NCBI GenBank assembly: GCA_963693365.1
Contig: CAVNZM010000011.1
Coordinates: 5,394,001-5,458,000, forward strand
DNA: 64,000 nt
Reading direction: 5' to 3'
Origin: Amoebidium appalachense
Taxonomy: Eukaryota; Ichthyosporea
Shown: piece by piece, positions 25,525-47,437 of the stretch
Layout of the letters: every line of letters begins with the position of its first letter
Position numbering within the stretch: the stretch's first letter is position 1
Program-made: the position numbers and the translations under genes
The notes under the pieces: model-generated
Database searches by the model: none
What the model saw: the letters and a program-made list of their open reading frames with translations, nothing else
Told to the model about the DNA's origin: nothing

Positions 25525-28500
25525 ATGAGCGCATACGCTATTCTCCGGTTGTGTTCCTTTCTCTTTGCAGTATCACACGTAGCAAGTGTATCCGTGGCAG
25601 TGCAACCCAGAGCACGCAAGTTACTAAGCACACCAATAGGCACACAATCTGTAGATGCAAAGAAACTTCCAGCACATGCCAAAAAGACTACTGCTCGTGT
25701 AGCCAAGGCAGACAACAGCCTCATTATAGACAAAGCACCAGCGATTGACATCGATGTGCAAGTAGGCAAGACAATATCCGCACACAAAAAGCGGTCTGAT
25801 ATCATAGGCGGTATGCGAGTCTGGCAGGGGACTATACCTGGACAAGTGGAGGGTAGGGTTTCACTTGTTGCCTCCCCTGATGGCTCTGTTTATGGTAACG
25901 TGTGGCAGACCGAAAACGGTACAACCAAACAGTACACTATCAAGCCAGTAGAGGGTAACCCGGGCACTACCACTGTGTTTGAAAGCGAAATCGTGAATCT
26001 CCCCGAGTTGGACATCGAGGTGAAACCTGAGCAGTACGAGGCCGATCACATTGTCAAGCAGAGACGTCAAACGGGCGGGCAGGATGACGGAACGACATTC
26101 GATCTCATGATGATGTATACGCCTGCTGTCTTGGCTCAATACGGCCAGACAACTCTCAATAACATGATCGCGTCTGCTGTTGCTGATATGAACCTTGCAT
26201 ATGCAAACAGTAAGATCAACCTCAGGGCGAACCTGGTGTATAGCGCAGTCACCCAATACAACGAGTCCGGCCAAATGGGCACAACTCTGGGCCACCTGCA
26301 GACGAATAACGATGGGTACATGGACGAGATCCACACTTTGCGTGATCAGTACCAGGCCGACTTTGTCCAACTTGTGAGCACAGATAGCAACGCGTGCGGT
26401 CTGGGGTACGTGATGACTGGTCTCAGCACTGGCTTTGCTCCCTGGGCTTTCAGCGTCGCTTATCATGGTAAGTCTCGTTTTGCCTTTCATGGTAATGCCG
26501 TCTGGGAGCATGTGTGGTTGCATTAAGGGTATTCATAGTATTTAGGGTTTCTATCTATTGAATTCCAGGTTTGCAAGCTGTCGTGCACTTGGTTCCACAC
26601 TGTTAAAATGGATACTTATTTGTGACTCTGCAGGGTGCCTTGGTTCCCTCACCCCGGCACACGAACTTGGCCACAACATGGGCTGCAACCACGACCGCGC
26701 ATCAAGTGGTGGCGGCACTGCCCTCTACCCTTATTCCTACGGCTATCGCTACTGCTCCGGGGCAACCATCTACCGCACGGTGATGTCCTACGTCTGCCCT
26801 GGTGTCTACACACCCCGGGTCCCCTATTTCTCGTCGCCTTTGATCAGCTACAACGGCCTTCCTACTGGCATTTCTGAAACCGACACGGCTAATGCGGCTG
26901 ACAATGCTAAGTCCATTGGCCTTGCCGCATTTACTTTCACCAACTTTCGCGTCTCTGGCTCCACATCGACACCACCCCCACCCCCACCCCCACCCGTCAC
27001 CATTCCAGCAGTGCCCACAAATGTTGCGGCAACTGTGTTGAGTTCCACCTCCATTACGTTTACGTGGAGCGATGTTGCCGACGAGACGGGCTACTACGTG
27101 TACTACATTCCCGACGGCGGCACTTACTATACAGCTATCAGCATGTCCGCGAACGCAGTGAGCTACACGGCTACCGGCCTCAAGCCAAGCACCACGTACA
27201 CATTTGACATGCAAGCGTACAACAGTGCAGGTGAATCCGACTACTCACAGGCCGTGAGGGCAACAACCATGGCCGCAACACCCGCCACACCGGCGGGCCT
27301 GGCAGCCACCGTGCTGAGCGCTAGCAGCATCAGCTTGACGTGGAGCGACGTGGCCGGCGAGACCAGTTTCATTGTGTCTATGTCGAGCAACGGCGGAACC
27401 ACTTGGACGGAAGTGTCTGTCGGTGCCAACGTGCTCACTTACACGTTCACTGGTCTTACGGCCAGCACCGCTTACTCCTTTAAGATCCGCGCCAAGAACT
27501 CCGGGGGTAGCTCTGCTGATTCGACCGTTGTTCGGGCCACCACCAATGGTCTCCCTCCTAGTGCACCTTCGGGCCTTACAGCAACCGTTCTCGGCACGAG
27601 CAGCATCCGTGTTTCTTGGACCGACGTTGCAGGGGAGACCGGCTACACGCTGTACCAGTCAGCCGACAGCGGCAGCACATGGACCCAGGTCTCGATTGGT
27701 TCCAACGTCATCACCAGCACCCGCACGAGTCTGAATTCCAACACGTTGTACTCGTTCAAGATGCGTTCGTCCAACACATGGGGTTCTTCGGCTGATTCGG
27801 CGATTGTCACGGCCAAGACCAACCCAATCATTCCAGCGGCATCCCCAACCAACTTGACGGGTGTTCTGAATATCGGTACCTCGCTCTCCGTTTCCCTGTC
27901 GTGGTCCTACCCAGCTGGATTCCCCATAACCTCCTTCCAGATTTGGCGTCAGGTCGGCGTTGCAGCAAGCGTCAAGGTTTTCGATGCGCTCTCTGGCGCC
28001 CACACGTATACGGACACGGCAGTCTCTGTCAACAATGATTACACGTACTATGTCAAAGCCGTGGACTCTGTCACCGCCACGTCGGCAAACTCCGACCCCG
28101 CATCTGTCAGGGCCACTGTTCCCACGCCCTCGACCCCTACTGATGTCCTTGCAGAGGCCCTAGACTCAACTTACATCAGACTGTCGTGGACCGACGTTGA
28201 TGGCGAAACCGGTTACAACGTGTATCGCTCTGTAGATGGCGGTGTGACATTCACCAAGGCAACCGTTACTCCTCTTGCCGCCAATACTGTGTTTTTTACT
28301 GATGGAGGCCTGAAACCCAGCACAACCTACATGTATGTGGTTCGCGCGGCAAACCTCGGTGGCGAATCTGCCGATTCAGACTTCGCATCGGCTACAACTG
28401 ACGCTGCGCCTGTTTCCCTGCCGCCAGCCCCCACCGGCCTTACCGCCACGGCAACAGGCGTTTCAAGCATCACCCTCAAGTGGACGGACGTTGTTGGCGA

Positions 28501-29290
28501 GGATGGATACAAGGTTTACCGGAGCCGCAACATGGCCACATGGACCGAGCTCACCACTTTCCCCATGCCTGTGGGTACCGTCTCGTACGTCGACGCCGGC
28601 CTCAGCGCCAACACTTTGTACTACTACAAGGTGCTCGCCGTTAACGCCGCCGGGGTATCCGCAGACAGCAAGGTGGTATCGGCACTGACGTTTGCTATGG
28701 CAGCCGCGCCCGTGAATGTCGCTGCCAAGCTTTCCACAACGTCGCTCTCTGTTGTTGTTTCATGGACCGCTGCTGCCGGCTCTCCCGTCACCAGTTTCGA
28801 GGTGTACCGCGCCGTCGGCACATCATCCACGTTCGTCCGTGTGGCGAGCAGCGCATTGAAATCGCTATACAGCATCGTCGACACGGGGGTTTCGCGTTCG
28901 ACGTCGTATACATATTATGTGCGGGCACTTGATGCAAAGTCTGGCACCACGGCCAATTCCGTGCGGGTTACGGTGACAACCACGGCGTGTAATTTCGACA
29001 AGATTTGCAGCATGAATTTGGGTGAAAGCTGCACTAACTGCCCGTCGGATTGCAACAACAACTACGTGGTCGGCGACGGCAAGTGCGAATCTGGCAAGGG
29101 TGAGACGTGTCAAAATTCCAGAGATTGCGGTTCATTTTTTGGACTTCCCACAAAGAATCGCTACTGCTGTGGCCTGGCCACGAATCTCAAGTTCAACGGC
29201 GCCCCGGGTGTTGGATGCAGCTCGAAATGCGGCACGCAGTGTACCACTACCGCCGTCTGCCCAATCAAGCGCAAGCGCTGGGTGTTCTGA
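25525..29290 (+). CDS. secreted metzincin-type metalloprotease with seven fibronectin-III repeats (protease 2)
   Basis: A 1199-residue paralogue of protease 1, from exons 25525-26467 and 26634-29290. The phase-1 intron (CATG|GTAAGT ... CTGCAG|GG) sits at the same codon just before the zinc site. Order: signal peptide 1 to about 25; propeptide ending near KQRR at 178-181; catalytic domain from about 189; zinc site HELGHNMGCNHD at 324-335; Met-turn VMSYVC with M365; a short poly-Pro linker at about 427; seven fibronectin-III repeats at about 432-1099, several nearly alike (SWTDV.GETGY); and the Cys-rich domain 1100-1199, ending in a basic KRKR segment that protease 1 lacks. The start ATG directly precedes the hydrophobic leader. 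The three extra repeats point to internal domain duplication. Substrate unknown; an extracellular matrix or cell-wall role is inference only. Confidence 0.9.
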
Positions 29291-29597
29291 GCTGATTGTT
29301 AATCCTATGTTTCAATAATTTGTATGAAATTTGTCATAATTTTTTTCTACCAGAATGATTTCAGCCCCGATTAATTGTTTGCTAATCATGCAGATGTATA
29401 TAGAAAGAAACACCAGGTTTTGTCATCTTGGTTGTTGGCAACATAAACAACAGCGATAGCATGTATTTTGAATTAATTTCCGTATAAACGTAATTATTCC
29501 TTGTATGTAATACGCACGAAAGTATGATTGCGATACCCAGTGGGTACAATTGAAAAAAATTATTTTCAGCACGAAACTTGGTGACCAAGTGAAGAAC

Positions 29598-29633
<36 letters not shown>

Positions 29634-29801
29634 ACCCGCACCCTCCTCCTCCGCCCTCCTTCCCAGCAAACACACACTCTTACACACAAACATCACACAT
29701 ATCCCCACGCCTAGACCACATACACCTCCAACAAGCCAGTGAACAAAAATGGGCTCTGCTGATCTATGCATGCTGCATTTAATGGCACATTGCCACATTA
29801 A

Positions 29802-29839
<38 letters not shown>

Positions 29840-30167
29840 TCCACAAAAAAAAAAAAAAAAAAAAAAAAGTCCGCTAATGCACAGATTGGAGTGTTGCTTT
29901 CATGCCACCACCTTTACATCCCTCCCACCTTGCGCCCCCTCTTTCCCCCACCCTCCCCGTGCAAAAGAAAAAAAAAACAAGAAAGGGAAAAAACGGGGGC
30001 CCAGGCGTGGGGAGGAGGGGGGAGGGGGGAAGGGGGGAGGGGGCAAGGGGAAGAAAGCGGGAAAAGGGGGGGAAAGCACATACACACAAACAAACAAACA
30101 AGCACACACAAACGAAGGAGGGATTCAACATAATAAAGCCACACATACACACGCACACACACGCATA

Positions 30168-30205
<38 letters not shown>

Positions 30206-30522
30206 TACACACACACATACACACACACACACACACAAACATTGATGTCAAAAAGAAAAAGGAAAAAAAAGGAAGGCACGTGCGCACACATGTGCGCAAG
30301 AAAGCCACACACTCATGTGTACACGCGCTCGCACACACACACACACGTCACGCACACACACACACACACGTACACGCACACGCACACACACGCACACTCA
30401 CACACACACACAAAACACCCACACCCACACCCACACCCACACCCACACACAAAATGATCATTGGAAGGGGAAAACAAAAGGAAGAGCGTGTACACACACG
30501 CGCACGCACATGCACACGAAAG

Positions 30523-30618
<96 letters not shown>

Positions 30619-30930
30619 ACCCCCACACAAATATCAGTTTCGCTTTCAGGAACATGGACCTCTAGAATATGCTATTCCCCTAGACCAAGCCAACCCGAAA
30701 TCCCCTCCCCCCCCCGGCCCCCCTCCCCCCCCCCTTCCCCTCTCCTCCGGCCCCCCTCCCCCCTCCCTCCCCATACACCCTTTCGCACAATGCTTAGAGC
30801 TCTGGCTGCAGACGTGGCAAGCTTAAGGTCGACGCCTGCGCATTACTTCTTGTAGTGTTTTTGTGTGAACCCTGTTTCCTCCTCTCCCCCCCCCCCCCCC
30901 CCCCCCCCCCCCCGCCCTCCCTTCCTCCAA

Positions 30931-30964
<34 letters not shown>

Positions 30965-31313
30965 CCCTCCCTTCCTCAATCCCCCCCCATCCCAGCCTCT
31001 CACCGGACACGACGGTCTGTTGAAGACTGATTCGAATCATTTATTCCTGAGAAGTATGTACACCTTGATTTGGTAAGCATTTTTTGTTGTAACAGTTCTC
31101 AATTTAGATATCTAGATAGGACACAAGGTTTTGTTCGAACTCTGAAGCCTGCGGTTTCGCACGGGTATATACGAAAAGTCCCCAGAATGAGAATATTGTC
31201 CAAGGAAATCTGTTTCACTGTGATTGTTTTTCAAGACTTAGTACCATAACGCTTACCGTGATCATAAAAGGGCCTGCCGGTACGGCCATCTGTTAATCCC
31301 CCCCCCCCCCCCC

Positions 31314-31354
<41 letters not shown>

Positions 31355-31798
31355 CGAAACAGTCACACACACAATCACCCGCACATGCACAGCATCGCTA
31401 ATTTCGGTTTCCGGCTTGTGTTTTTAATAAATTAAACGTCGTACCCTTCACCATTGCCTTTCGGATTGGCAGGATACCAGCCCCACAGAAGACGTGCCAA
31501 AGGTGGCAAATGCCAATTGAGCCTTGGGAGAGTTTTACACAGAGGCAAACAGGCACGATACCGTCACGTGGTACTGTCGGAAGTACAATTAGGAGAGTGG
31601 GAACTCGGCACATTACTAAGTGTGCACAACATAAAATTACTACTTACAACATACCCACACAAAAGTACATATCGTCAGCCGTGTCAGCATAGAACCAAGC
31701 CATGGCGTAGGCAGCCACACAAACCCTCATCTTCGCCACACCCCATACGTGTTGAAAGCATATCATTTCGGGAGCCAAGGCACTGAACTTACAACCCA
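29291..31798. other. intergenic after protease 2
   Basis: Poly-C at 29600-29631 and 29806-29838, A-run at 29846-29868, CA-rich blocks at 30140-30240 and 30320-30460, (CA)n at 30519-30611, C-rich 30705-30980 and 31298-31350. Segments 29291-29595, 31080-31290 and 31380-31798 are unique but unassigned. Confidence 0.55.
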
Positions 31799-32181
31799 CT
31801 AAACCAGCGCACAATTCTCAAGATCTACCATTTGTGTTTGCAGGTCCAGGCTGAGAGTTCGTCCGGGCAGAAGTTTGGGGAGGGGGGTGGGGTTAAGGGG
31901 TGGGGCGTGGGGGGGGGGGGGGGGGGGGGGGGGGTGGGGGAGGGGCGTGGTCTTGGGGGGGGTGTGGAGGGCCCGGGTGGGGGGGGGGGGGGGGGGGGGG
32001 GGAGGGAGGAGGGGAGAGGGAGAGGAGGAATTGTAGGGCACGCTGGTGCCAGGGGTGACTCGCTTGATAGTGGTGAACGATGCACTTGTGGACGCAAGAT
32101 TGTTTGCGCGTGTCCACCCGCTCTGTGGGTCTTTGTACTTGCGTTGAATTGCGTGTGTGCGCGCGCGCGTGTGCGTGTTTG

Positions 32182-32226
<45 letters not shown>

Positions 32227-32393
32227 GCGTGTGCGTGTGGGTGTGAGTGTGGGTGTGGGTGTGGGTGTGGGTGTGGGTGTGGGTGTGGGTGTGGGTGTGG
32301 GTGTGGGTGTGGGTGTGGGTGTGGGTGTGGGTGTGGGTGTGGGTGTGGGTGTGGGGTGTGCGTGTGCGTGTGCGTGTGCGTGTGCGTGTGCGT

Positions 32394-32434
<41 letters not shown>

Positions 32435-32888
32435 CATGAGTGCCCATGTTGGCAACCCCTTCTGTCACCCCACCAAGAACTTCTCCAAGATCTAGGGGAG
32501 CACTTTCGCAAGGCCGCTGTCGACGTCCCGGCCCTGCAGCGGGGCCCGCGGGCTGTGGATCACCGTTTGTCTGTTGCGTAATCAGTCCAAGAAAGGAGAC
32601 TCAATAAATCGACATGGTAATAAGCTTTATAAATATCAACTGCGTCAGAATAGGTTCGAGTGAAAGACTGACTACTCTGCTTCCAGCCCACAAAAAAATT
32701 CTTCACACAAAAATTTTAGTTCAAAAAGAGTTCCGGTGCTTGTACTCTATATAGGTGTTTGGTGCCTGCATGCACAGAGCTTGATGCATACAATTATATA
32801 GCAGTTTCTTAAGTCTAATTACTTTGCCTCGTGCATCTACAGTTATACTTACCGAGCAAGTCGGTTCCCCCGTTTTAATCCTTTTCAT
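31799..32888 (-). other. unresolved coding-like segments, strand uncertain
   Basis: Three short segments (31799-31880, about 32030-32154, about 32455-32603) look protein-coding between simple-sequence blocks. Minus is favoured: introns here tend to be C/CA-rich on the sense strand, acceptor-like sites exist (ACTCTCAG, CGCAACAG) and a strong donor CTCG|GTAAGT lies at 32853. Minus frames give pieces such as SGWTRANNLASTSASFTTIK. Against it, the plus strand also gives clean frames in 32035-32145 and 32465-32579, with a stop and an AATAAA about 25 nt later. No family was recognised and the phases do not join cleanly, so no gene model is offered. Confidence 0.3.
32236..32406. repeat. (GTGTGG)n then (GTGTGC)n hexamer arrays
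   Basis: About twenty GTGTGG-type units (32236-32354) pass directly into about eight GTGTGC units, flanked by plain GT on both sides. The stepwise change suggests local point mutation followed by expansion. Confidence 0.85.
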
Positions 32889-32924
32889 CCACCGACTCTT
32901 CTCGACTTCACACCGAGATCCAAC

Positions 32925-40863
<7,939 letters not shown>

Positions 40864-41182
40864 GTCAGCACGTGGAGACCCCCCCCACCCCCCCAGAGAG
40901 CAAGTGGGGTGCACCCCCACCACTCGGTACCCCCCCCCCCCCCCCCCCCCCCCCCCCCATCCCCACACACACACATACAGACACGTACACACACAATCAC
41001 CCGAGTTATAATCGCTTGCAACCCTTCCCCCCACCTCTCGCCATTAACCTCTTCCCTCCTGTCCCCTCTCTCTGCGTTGTAACACAAACATCCACACACC
41101 CCTTTCAAAACATATGAAACCATGTACATGTACGTACAAGTTTTCCAGCCCCCCCCCCCCCCCCCCCCCAAAAAAAAATAAA

Positions 41183-41214
<32 letters not shown>

Positions 41215-41402
41215 CCAAAAAACCAAACACACACACACGCACACATACACAATAACCCCGCCGCCGGTACCTCCTTCCTTAAGTACACTTTTTGAACAAT
41301 TGAATTTGTACAAAAGAAATCCTAATGCTTATGCACAGAAATCTCTTCTTCGAACATAAACTTATGGATTTCGTGTTTGTGCTTACGGGACCATGTTTGC
41401 AG

Positions 41403-41579
41403 GTTCTACATCAGCGGCACCAGCAAATGAAGAGATCGATTCCATCTGGGACTAATGTGCGATGTTTTTATCATGTAGGTGTATTTGGTTTGGCAATAGG
41501 AAGGCATTGCAATACATATGATACAAGGCCCTGGCGGCAAGAAAGTCACCGAATGTGCCGAAACGCCAACCCTTGTTGA
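41403..41579 (+). other. candidate terminal exon of the membrane-anchored protein gene
   Basis: The acceptor CATGTTTGCAG ends at 41402. Phase 0 from the previous exon reads VLHQRHQQMKRSIPSGTN and stops at 41579. A different phase reads STSAAPANEEIDSIWD and stops at 41455; it looks more like a natural C-terminus but would need an extra small exon or an alternative upstream donor. AATAAA occurs at about 41970. Confidence 0.35.
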
Positions 41580-42150
41580 TGAACAGAAGTGTACGAAATA
41601 CCTGTGAACGAGCTTACAAAAGCCAAACGCATGTATGGACATGGGAAGATCTTTGAAGTGCGTTGTTTGGTCATTTGGCGATGGCCATAAAAGCAACTGT
41701 GTGAGTACTACGTGGCAGGGACTGAAAAGTTTCCCTAACTAGCCATTGCAACTCAAATGCACGAGGTTATGATCACTTTCTCTTATACGTATACAAAAAC
41801 TGAACTTCCAGCTGTTGGCTGTTTCTTTCCGTGTGTAGGCATTTGCATACATGGGGTGTTGTGGATGTGCACATTCCTGGGGGTTATCCGAAGCCCAGGA
41901 CGGTTGAACATGATTAAACTGAGGTTTGATGCTTATGTGCATTTGTGAAAGGTCGAGACATTTTCTCCAATAAAAGAACAACCGTTGCCTCTGTGCGCTC
42001 TTAGTATTCATAGTTTTTTACGTGTCACACCACGGCATACGTATATGCACCAATCCCACTAGCAGCAGCCTAGGGCATTGCATGCGTACATCCGACCTTA
42101 CGATGACAAGATATGAGCTATGACACAACATATAACTGGAAGGATGATAA
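41580..42150. other. intergenic between membrane-protein gene and histone H2B
   Basis: Unique sequence, probably including the 3' untranslated region of the upstream gene (AATAAA near 41970). No further gene is seen. Confidence 0.4.
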
Positions 42151-42153
42151 CAG

Positions 42154-42183
42154 CTTTGAAAGGTGGTGGTGTTTAAAAACACC
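42154..42183 (-). terminator. histone H2B 3' stem-loop and downstream box
   Basis: Reading the minus strand, GGTGTTTTTAAACACC (42183-42168) is a 6-bp stem with a 4-nt TTTA loop, 45 nt after the stop, followed by ACCACC and CTTTCAAAG (42162-42154). This fits the replication-type histone stem-loop consensus except for a swapped G-C pair at stem position 4. Confidence 0.9.
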
Positions 42184-42228
42184 AGTTTTGTTGAGCAGCA
42201 CGGTGATGCCATGTTTGCACCCCACCGC

Positions 42229-42603
42229 TTACTTGTTGGAGGTGTACTTGGTGACGGCCTTGGTGCCCTCAGACACGGCGTGCTTGGCAAGCTCACCGGG
42301 GAGAAGCAGGCGCACGGCAGTCTGAATCTCGCGAGAGGAAATGGTGGACTTCTTGTTGTAAAGGGCAAGCTTAGAGGCCTCACCAGCAACACGCTCGAAG
42401 ATGTCGTTTACGAACGAGTTCATGATAGACATGGCCTTGGAGGAGATACCGGTATCGGGGTGCACCTGCTTCAGCACCTTGTAGATGTACACGCTGTAGC
42501 TCTCCTTTCTCTTCTTCTTCTTCTTGTCGCCCTTCTTGGCGGCAGCGGCGGCACCGCCCTCGCCGGCCTTCTTCTCGGCTTTTTTTCCTCCCTTGGGCGG
42601 CAT
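42229..42603 (-). CDS. H2B: histone H2B
   Basis: A 124-residue, intron-less core histone. A Lys/Ala-rich tail (residues 1 to about 32) is followed by the histone fold: [21 protein letters not shown], then [21 protein letters not shown] and [20 protein letters not shown], and the C-terminal helix ending [13 protein letters not shown]. The start is the ATG before [11 protein letters not shown]; further upstream ATGs in frame would add a non-histone leader. It pairs with H2A in the nucleosome. It is transcribed divergently from H3 across a 311-bp shared promoter, and a histone stem-loop follows the stop. Confidence 0.98.
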   Translation of the reverse strand: MPPKGGKKAEKKAGEGGAAAAAKKGDKKKKKRKESYSVYIYKVLKQVHPDTGISSKAMSIMNSFVNDIFERVAGEASKLALYNKKSTISSREIQTAVRLLLPGELAKHAVSEGTKAVTKYTSNK

Positions 42604-43325
<722 letters not shown>

Positions 43326-43369
43326 GCCAATGCATTCCCCAGTGGGTGCATAGGCATACGTGCTGAACT

Positions 43370-43398
43370 GGTGTTTATAAACACCACCCTCTTCAAAG
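43370..43398 (+). terminator. histone H3 3' stem-loop and downstream box
   Basis: GGTGTTTATAAACACC at 43370-43385, 44 nt after the stop, then ACCCTC and TTCAAAG at 43392-43398. The loop is TATA rather than the TTTA of the other three genes. Confidence 0.9.
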
Positions 43399-43877
43399 AG
43401 TTTACATACCCAGTTCCTTTTTTCCCATGCCACTTAGTAGCCGTACTTGAGTACTAACACACTCGTAGGGGCACGTGTGCTGGTTGTATGAAAAAAAAAA
43501 AAAAAAAGGTTCTGCTCCAACATTATCTCGAATCCCCATGCTTACCGTGCTGCATGATACAAAGATTTGCCTATGTCTTCCAGCTAAGCTCCCATGATCA
43601 TGATTCCATGCCTTCCCTCCGTGTGCCCCAAAGTCCTCTCCCCTCCCCCCCCCCCCCCCCCACCCCCTGGGCAAAAAAAAAAAGAGAGAAAAAGCCATCA
43701 CCAGCAGAAAATCCACGGCACCCACCACCCGGTCCACCCGATAAGCCAGGGCTGTGACCGGCAAAAGCATGTATACAATACCGACTCCGAGTGGGATCAC
43801 ATAGCACTTTATTGGCCGCTCCCTCCTTGCCTCCTGAATTGGATAGGCAAGCTTGTAATGTATCGTTTAGGCACGAA

Positions 43878-44018
43878 ATGACTGCTGCGTATTCGAAGAA
43901 GGAAGGCTGCGAAGAAAAAAGACCGCGCGGGCTGCGAAGAAGGAAGGAAAAATCGGCCGCCGTACGCTTCGACGAGCCGACATGTCGCGTGACACCGTCA
44001 GTACGTGTCAGCCAGCAG
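43878..44018 (+). other. candidate exon, basic protein, between histone pairs
   Basis: A 47-codon open segment starts at ATG 43878 and ends at a plausible donor CAGCAG|GTAGTA. It reads MTAAYSKKEGCEEKRPRGLR then basic and polar residues. An alternative frame reads RRRKAAKKKDRAG, H1-tail-like, but stops soon. This could be a small unrelated gene, an H1 remnant, or nothing. Confidence 0.22.
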
Positions 44019-44496
44019 GTAGTACGGCAAGTGAATTATATTATACACATGCATGCACTGATGCACTACTAGTAGGTTTCCCGTACTGTATGATGCAAGA
44101 AGTGGGATATACTATAAATAAGCTGATTTTTCATGCACCCCCCCCCCCCCCCCCCCCCCCGGGCCTACAAAAAGTCAAAAAAAAAAAAAAACTGCTGATT
44201 ACTTCAATTTACTTGTCTTGCTGCTGTACCGAGCGAATTAAACAACTGGAAGCTTGTTGAGTTCACAATGTACAGTAGTAATTGTACAGTTGATCATGAA
44301 TCACCTTGTGTTTTGCCAATCCCCCCCCCCCCCCCCCCCCCCACTGCACGCACACACACTCTGGCACAAATTTACACACGTGCCCTCCCCCCCCCCCCCC
44401 CCCCCCCCCCTCCCTCCCGGCCCCAGCTGCAGAACTTACACACACACATGCATACACACACACAGTGTACACACACACATATGTATATACACACGT

Positions 44497-44560
<64 letters not shown>

Positions 44561-45109
44561 ACCCACACACATACCCACACACGTACATGGTTCCACCCCA
44601 GAACTTTCTTTTGCCGGGCTACACCGGCAGGCCTGGACCAGGTGCGGCGCCACATTCGATGTTCACGTGCACGATGTTGGAGTACCCATATGCATTCACG
44701 TCACCGATCAAAGTCCATCAAACCATCTTTCCAGCATCGGGCATATGCATATGCACGCAATAGTTTCGAAGGGGCAGGAGGTTGAGAGGAAGACGAGGGG
44801 ATGCATGTCGGGTGGCATATGCACATGCAGGTGACTGTTAGACGTCTTGACTAAAGAGGGGATGAGACAAGAACTCCGGACTGCATGTGACTGGGTGCAC
44901 GTCACGGTGTGGAGAGGGGGGGAAAGGGGGGAAGGGTTTCACAATTACATGTTTGTTTGAATGTGCCACTGATAGAGTGACTTGTGCACTGAACACAAAG
45001 GGAGGAAGAAAGACAAGGTATACCCCCCCCCCCCCCCCCCTCCCCCTTACAATAACAAAAGAAAGAAAGAAAGAAAAAGAAAAAGGAAAAAAAAAAAAAT
45101 CCGGCAATA

Positions 45110-45147
<38 letters not shown>

Positions 45148-45179
45148 CAACAACAACAAAAAAAAATAAATCCACACAG

Positions 45180-45495
45180 ACATCCATAAAACCAGACACA
45201 CAACGATTATAAATGAACCGAAAGATGTACTTGCATCATTTTTTGGTGAAATGTGCTTTGCTGTGCACAGAAAGGAAAATGGAAAAAACTGCAAAAGTCA
45301 GAGAACGAAGCATAAGAGAAAGGGGATACACAAGCGTGACATCCATAAAACCAGACACAACGATTATTGATGAACCGAAAGATGTACTTGCATCATTTTT
45401 TGGTGAAATGTGCTTTACTGTGCACAGATAGGAAAATGCAAAAAACTGCAGAAGTCAGAGAACGAAGCATAAGAGAGAGAGGAGACACAAGCGTG
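45180..45495 (+). repeat. 159-bp tandem duplication
   Basis: Units 45180-45338 and 45339-45495 share ACATCCATAAAACCAGACAC through CACAAGCGTG with about 10 differences. The first unit is open in one frame (IINEPKDVLASFFGEMCF...), the second is interrupted after CACAGA by TAG. Confidence 0.9.
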
Positions 45496-45982
45496 CTGGT
45501 GCAACTAGGGAGTTCAAGTGTGGGCAAGGGTTGGGGAATCGTTGTATTTTTTTTCGGTTTTTCTTTTGTTTTTGTTTGCTTTGATTTTTTTTGTGTGTGG
45601 CGGGGGGGGGGGGGGGGGGGGGGGGGGAGTGGAAAACGATGTTTGAGAAAGAAAACGACGAAGAGTTGTGTGAGAATACGTCGACCTTGCAAACCTTCAC
45701 AAAAAGTTAGCTTTTATAGGGCAAACATGGTGCATCAAAGAAGGCGCAAGCCTTTGCATGGTCTTTGTCACATAGTTTGGCAAACAGGAAAGGGAAAGTG
45801 GGGCAGACTCCTTAGTTGTAGCAAGCTAAGAGTTCTGCAGTGCACGAAGAGGGTGGTAGAGCGTTTACAGCATAATAGAAAGGAGTTGGGGAGATTTTGC
45901 TAGTTAAGGCCTCGGCAAGAGTCGTGATTGTTTTAGAACTAAAGAAAACTAGCAGAACACACAATTTGGGCACAACAGATTT

Positions 45983-46011
45983 CTTTGAAAGGGGTGGTGT
46001 TTAAAAACACC
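45983..46011 (-). terminator. histone H4 3' stem-loop and downstream box
   Basis: Reading the minus strand, GGTGTTTTTAAACACC (46011-45996) lies 46 nt after the stop, followed by ACCCC and TTTCAAAG (45990-45983). Confidence 0.9.
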
Positions 46012-46057
46012 GTAATAAGGCAAGAGTTGTACAAGCCTGGCACAGGAACTGCACACT

Positions 46058-47054
<997 letters not shown>

Positions 47055-47089
47055 ATTGCCACAGACGCCATTTCACGAAAAAAAATAAT

Positions 47090-47120
47090 GGTGTTTTTAA
47101 ACACCACCCCCCCTTCAAAG
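47090..47120 (+). terminator. histone H2A 3' stem-loop and downstream box
   Basis: GGTGTTTTTAAACACC at 47090-47105, followed by ACCCCCCC and TTCAAAG at 47114-47120. Confidence 0.9.
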
Positions 47121-47437
47121 CTTTATCGTGCAGATTCACCCTCCGCCCGCAAAGTTGCATACTTAAACCTGTTGCATCGAACATCACACCACTCGGACAC
47201 AGTGCATGTAGGCGCTCTCAGTGCTTCAGATCCTGCAACTATGTCTGGTCCTTCCCTCACGTCCTCCCAACTACCACCACTACCACCACCACCAAAAAAA
47301 AAGGAGAGAGAAAGAAAATACATGCACGGGAGTGCAAAGTAAAGGCATGCAGCAGCACCCGGTACTCCGGTAGAACTCAAAGTTCCTTAGTGCGTCCAGA
47401 AGTGCCTCGAAGACCAGTGAATATCATTTTATTGCTT
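47121..47437. other. spacer between H2A and the ATG101 3' end
   Basis: Unique sequence with a short ACC repeat and A-run near 47275-47310. On the minus strand AATAAA at 47433-47428 is a plausible polyadenylation signal for the ATG101 transcript. Confidence 0.5.

Larger units (their letters stand above)
43399..45979. other. spacer between the two histone pairs
   Basis: Contains poly-A, poly-C (43643-43660, 44138-44160, 44319-44342, 44387-44410, 45025-45040, 45110-45145), (CA)n at 44498-44557, a poly-G at 45602-45627, the 159-bp duplication, and a weak exon candidate at 43878-44018. Plus-strand codons 45729-45902 encode a 57-residue basic open frame of unknown status. No histone H1 gene could be confirmed. 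Confidence 0.45.
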
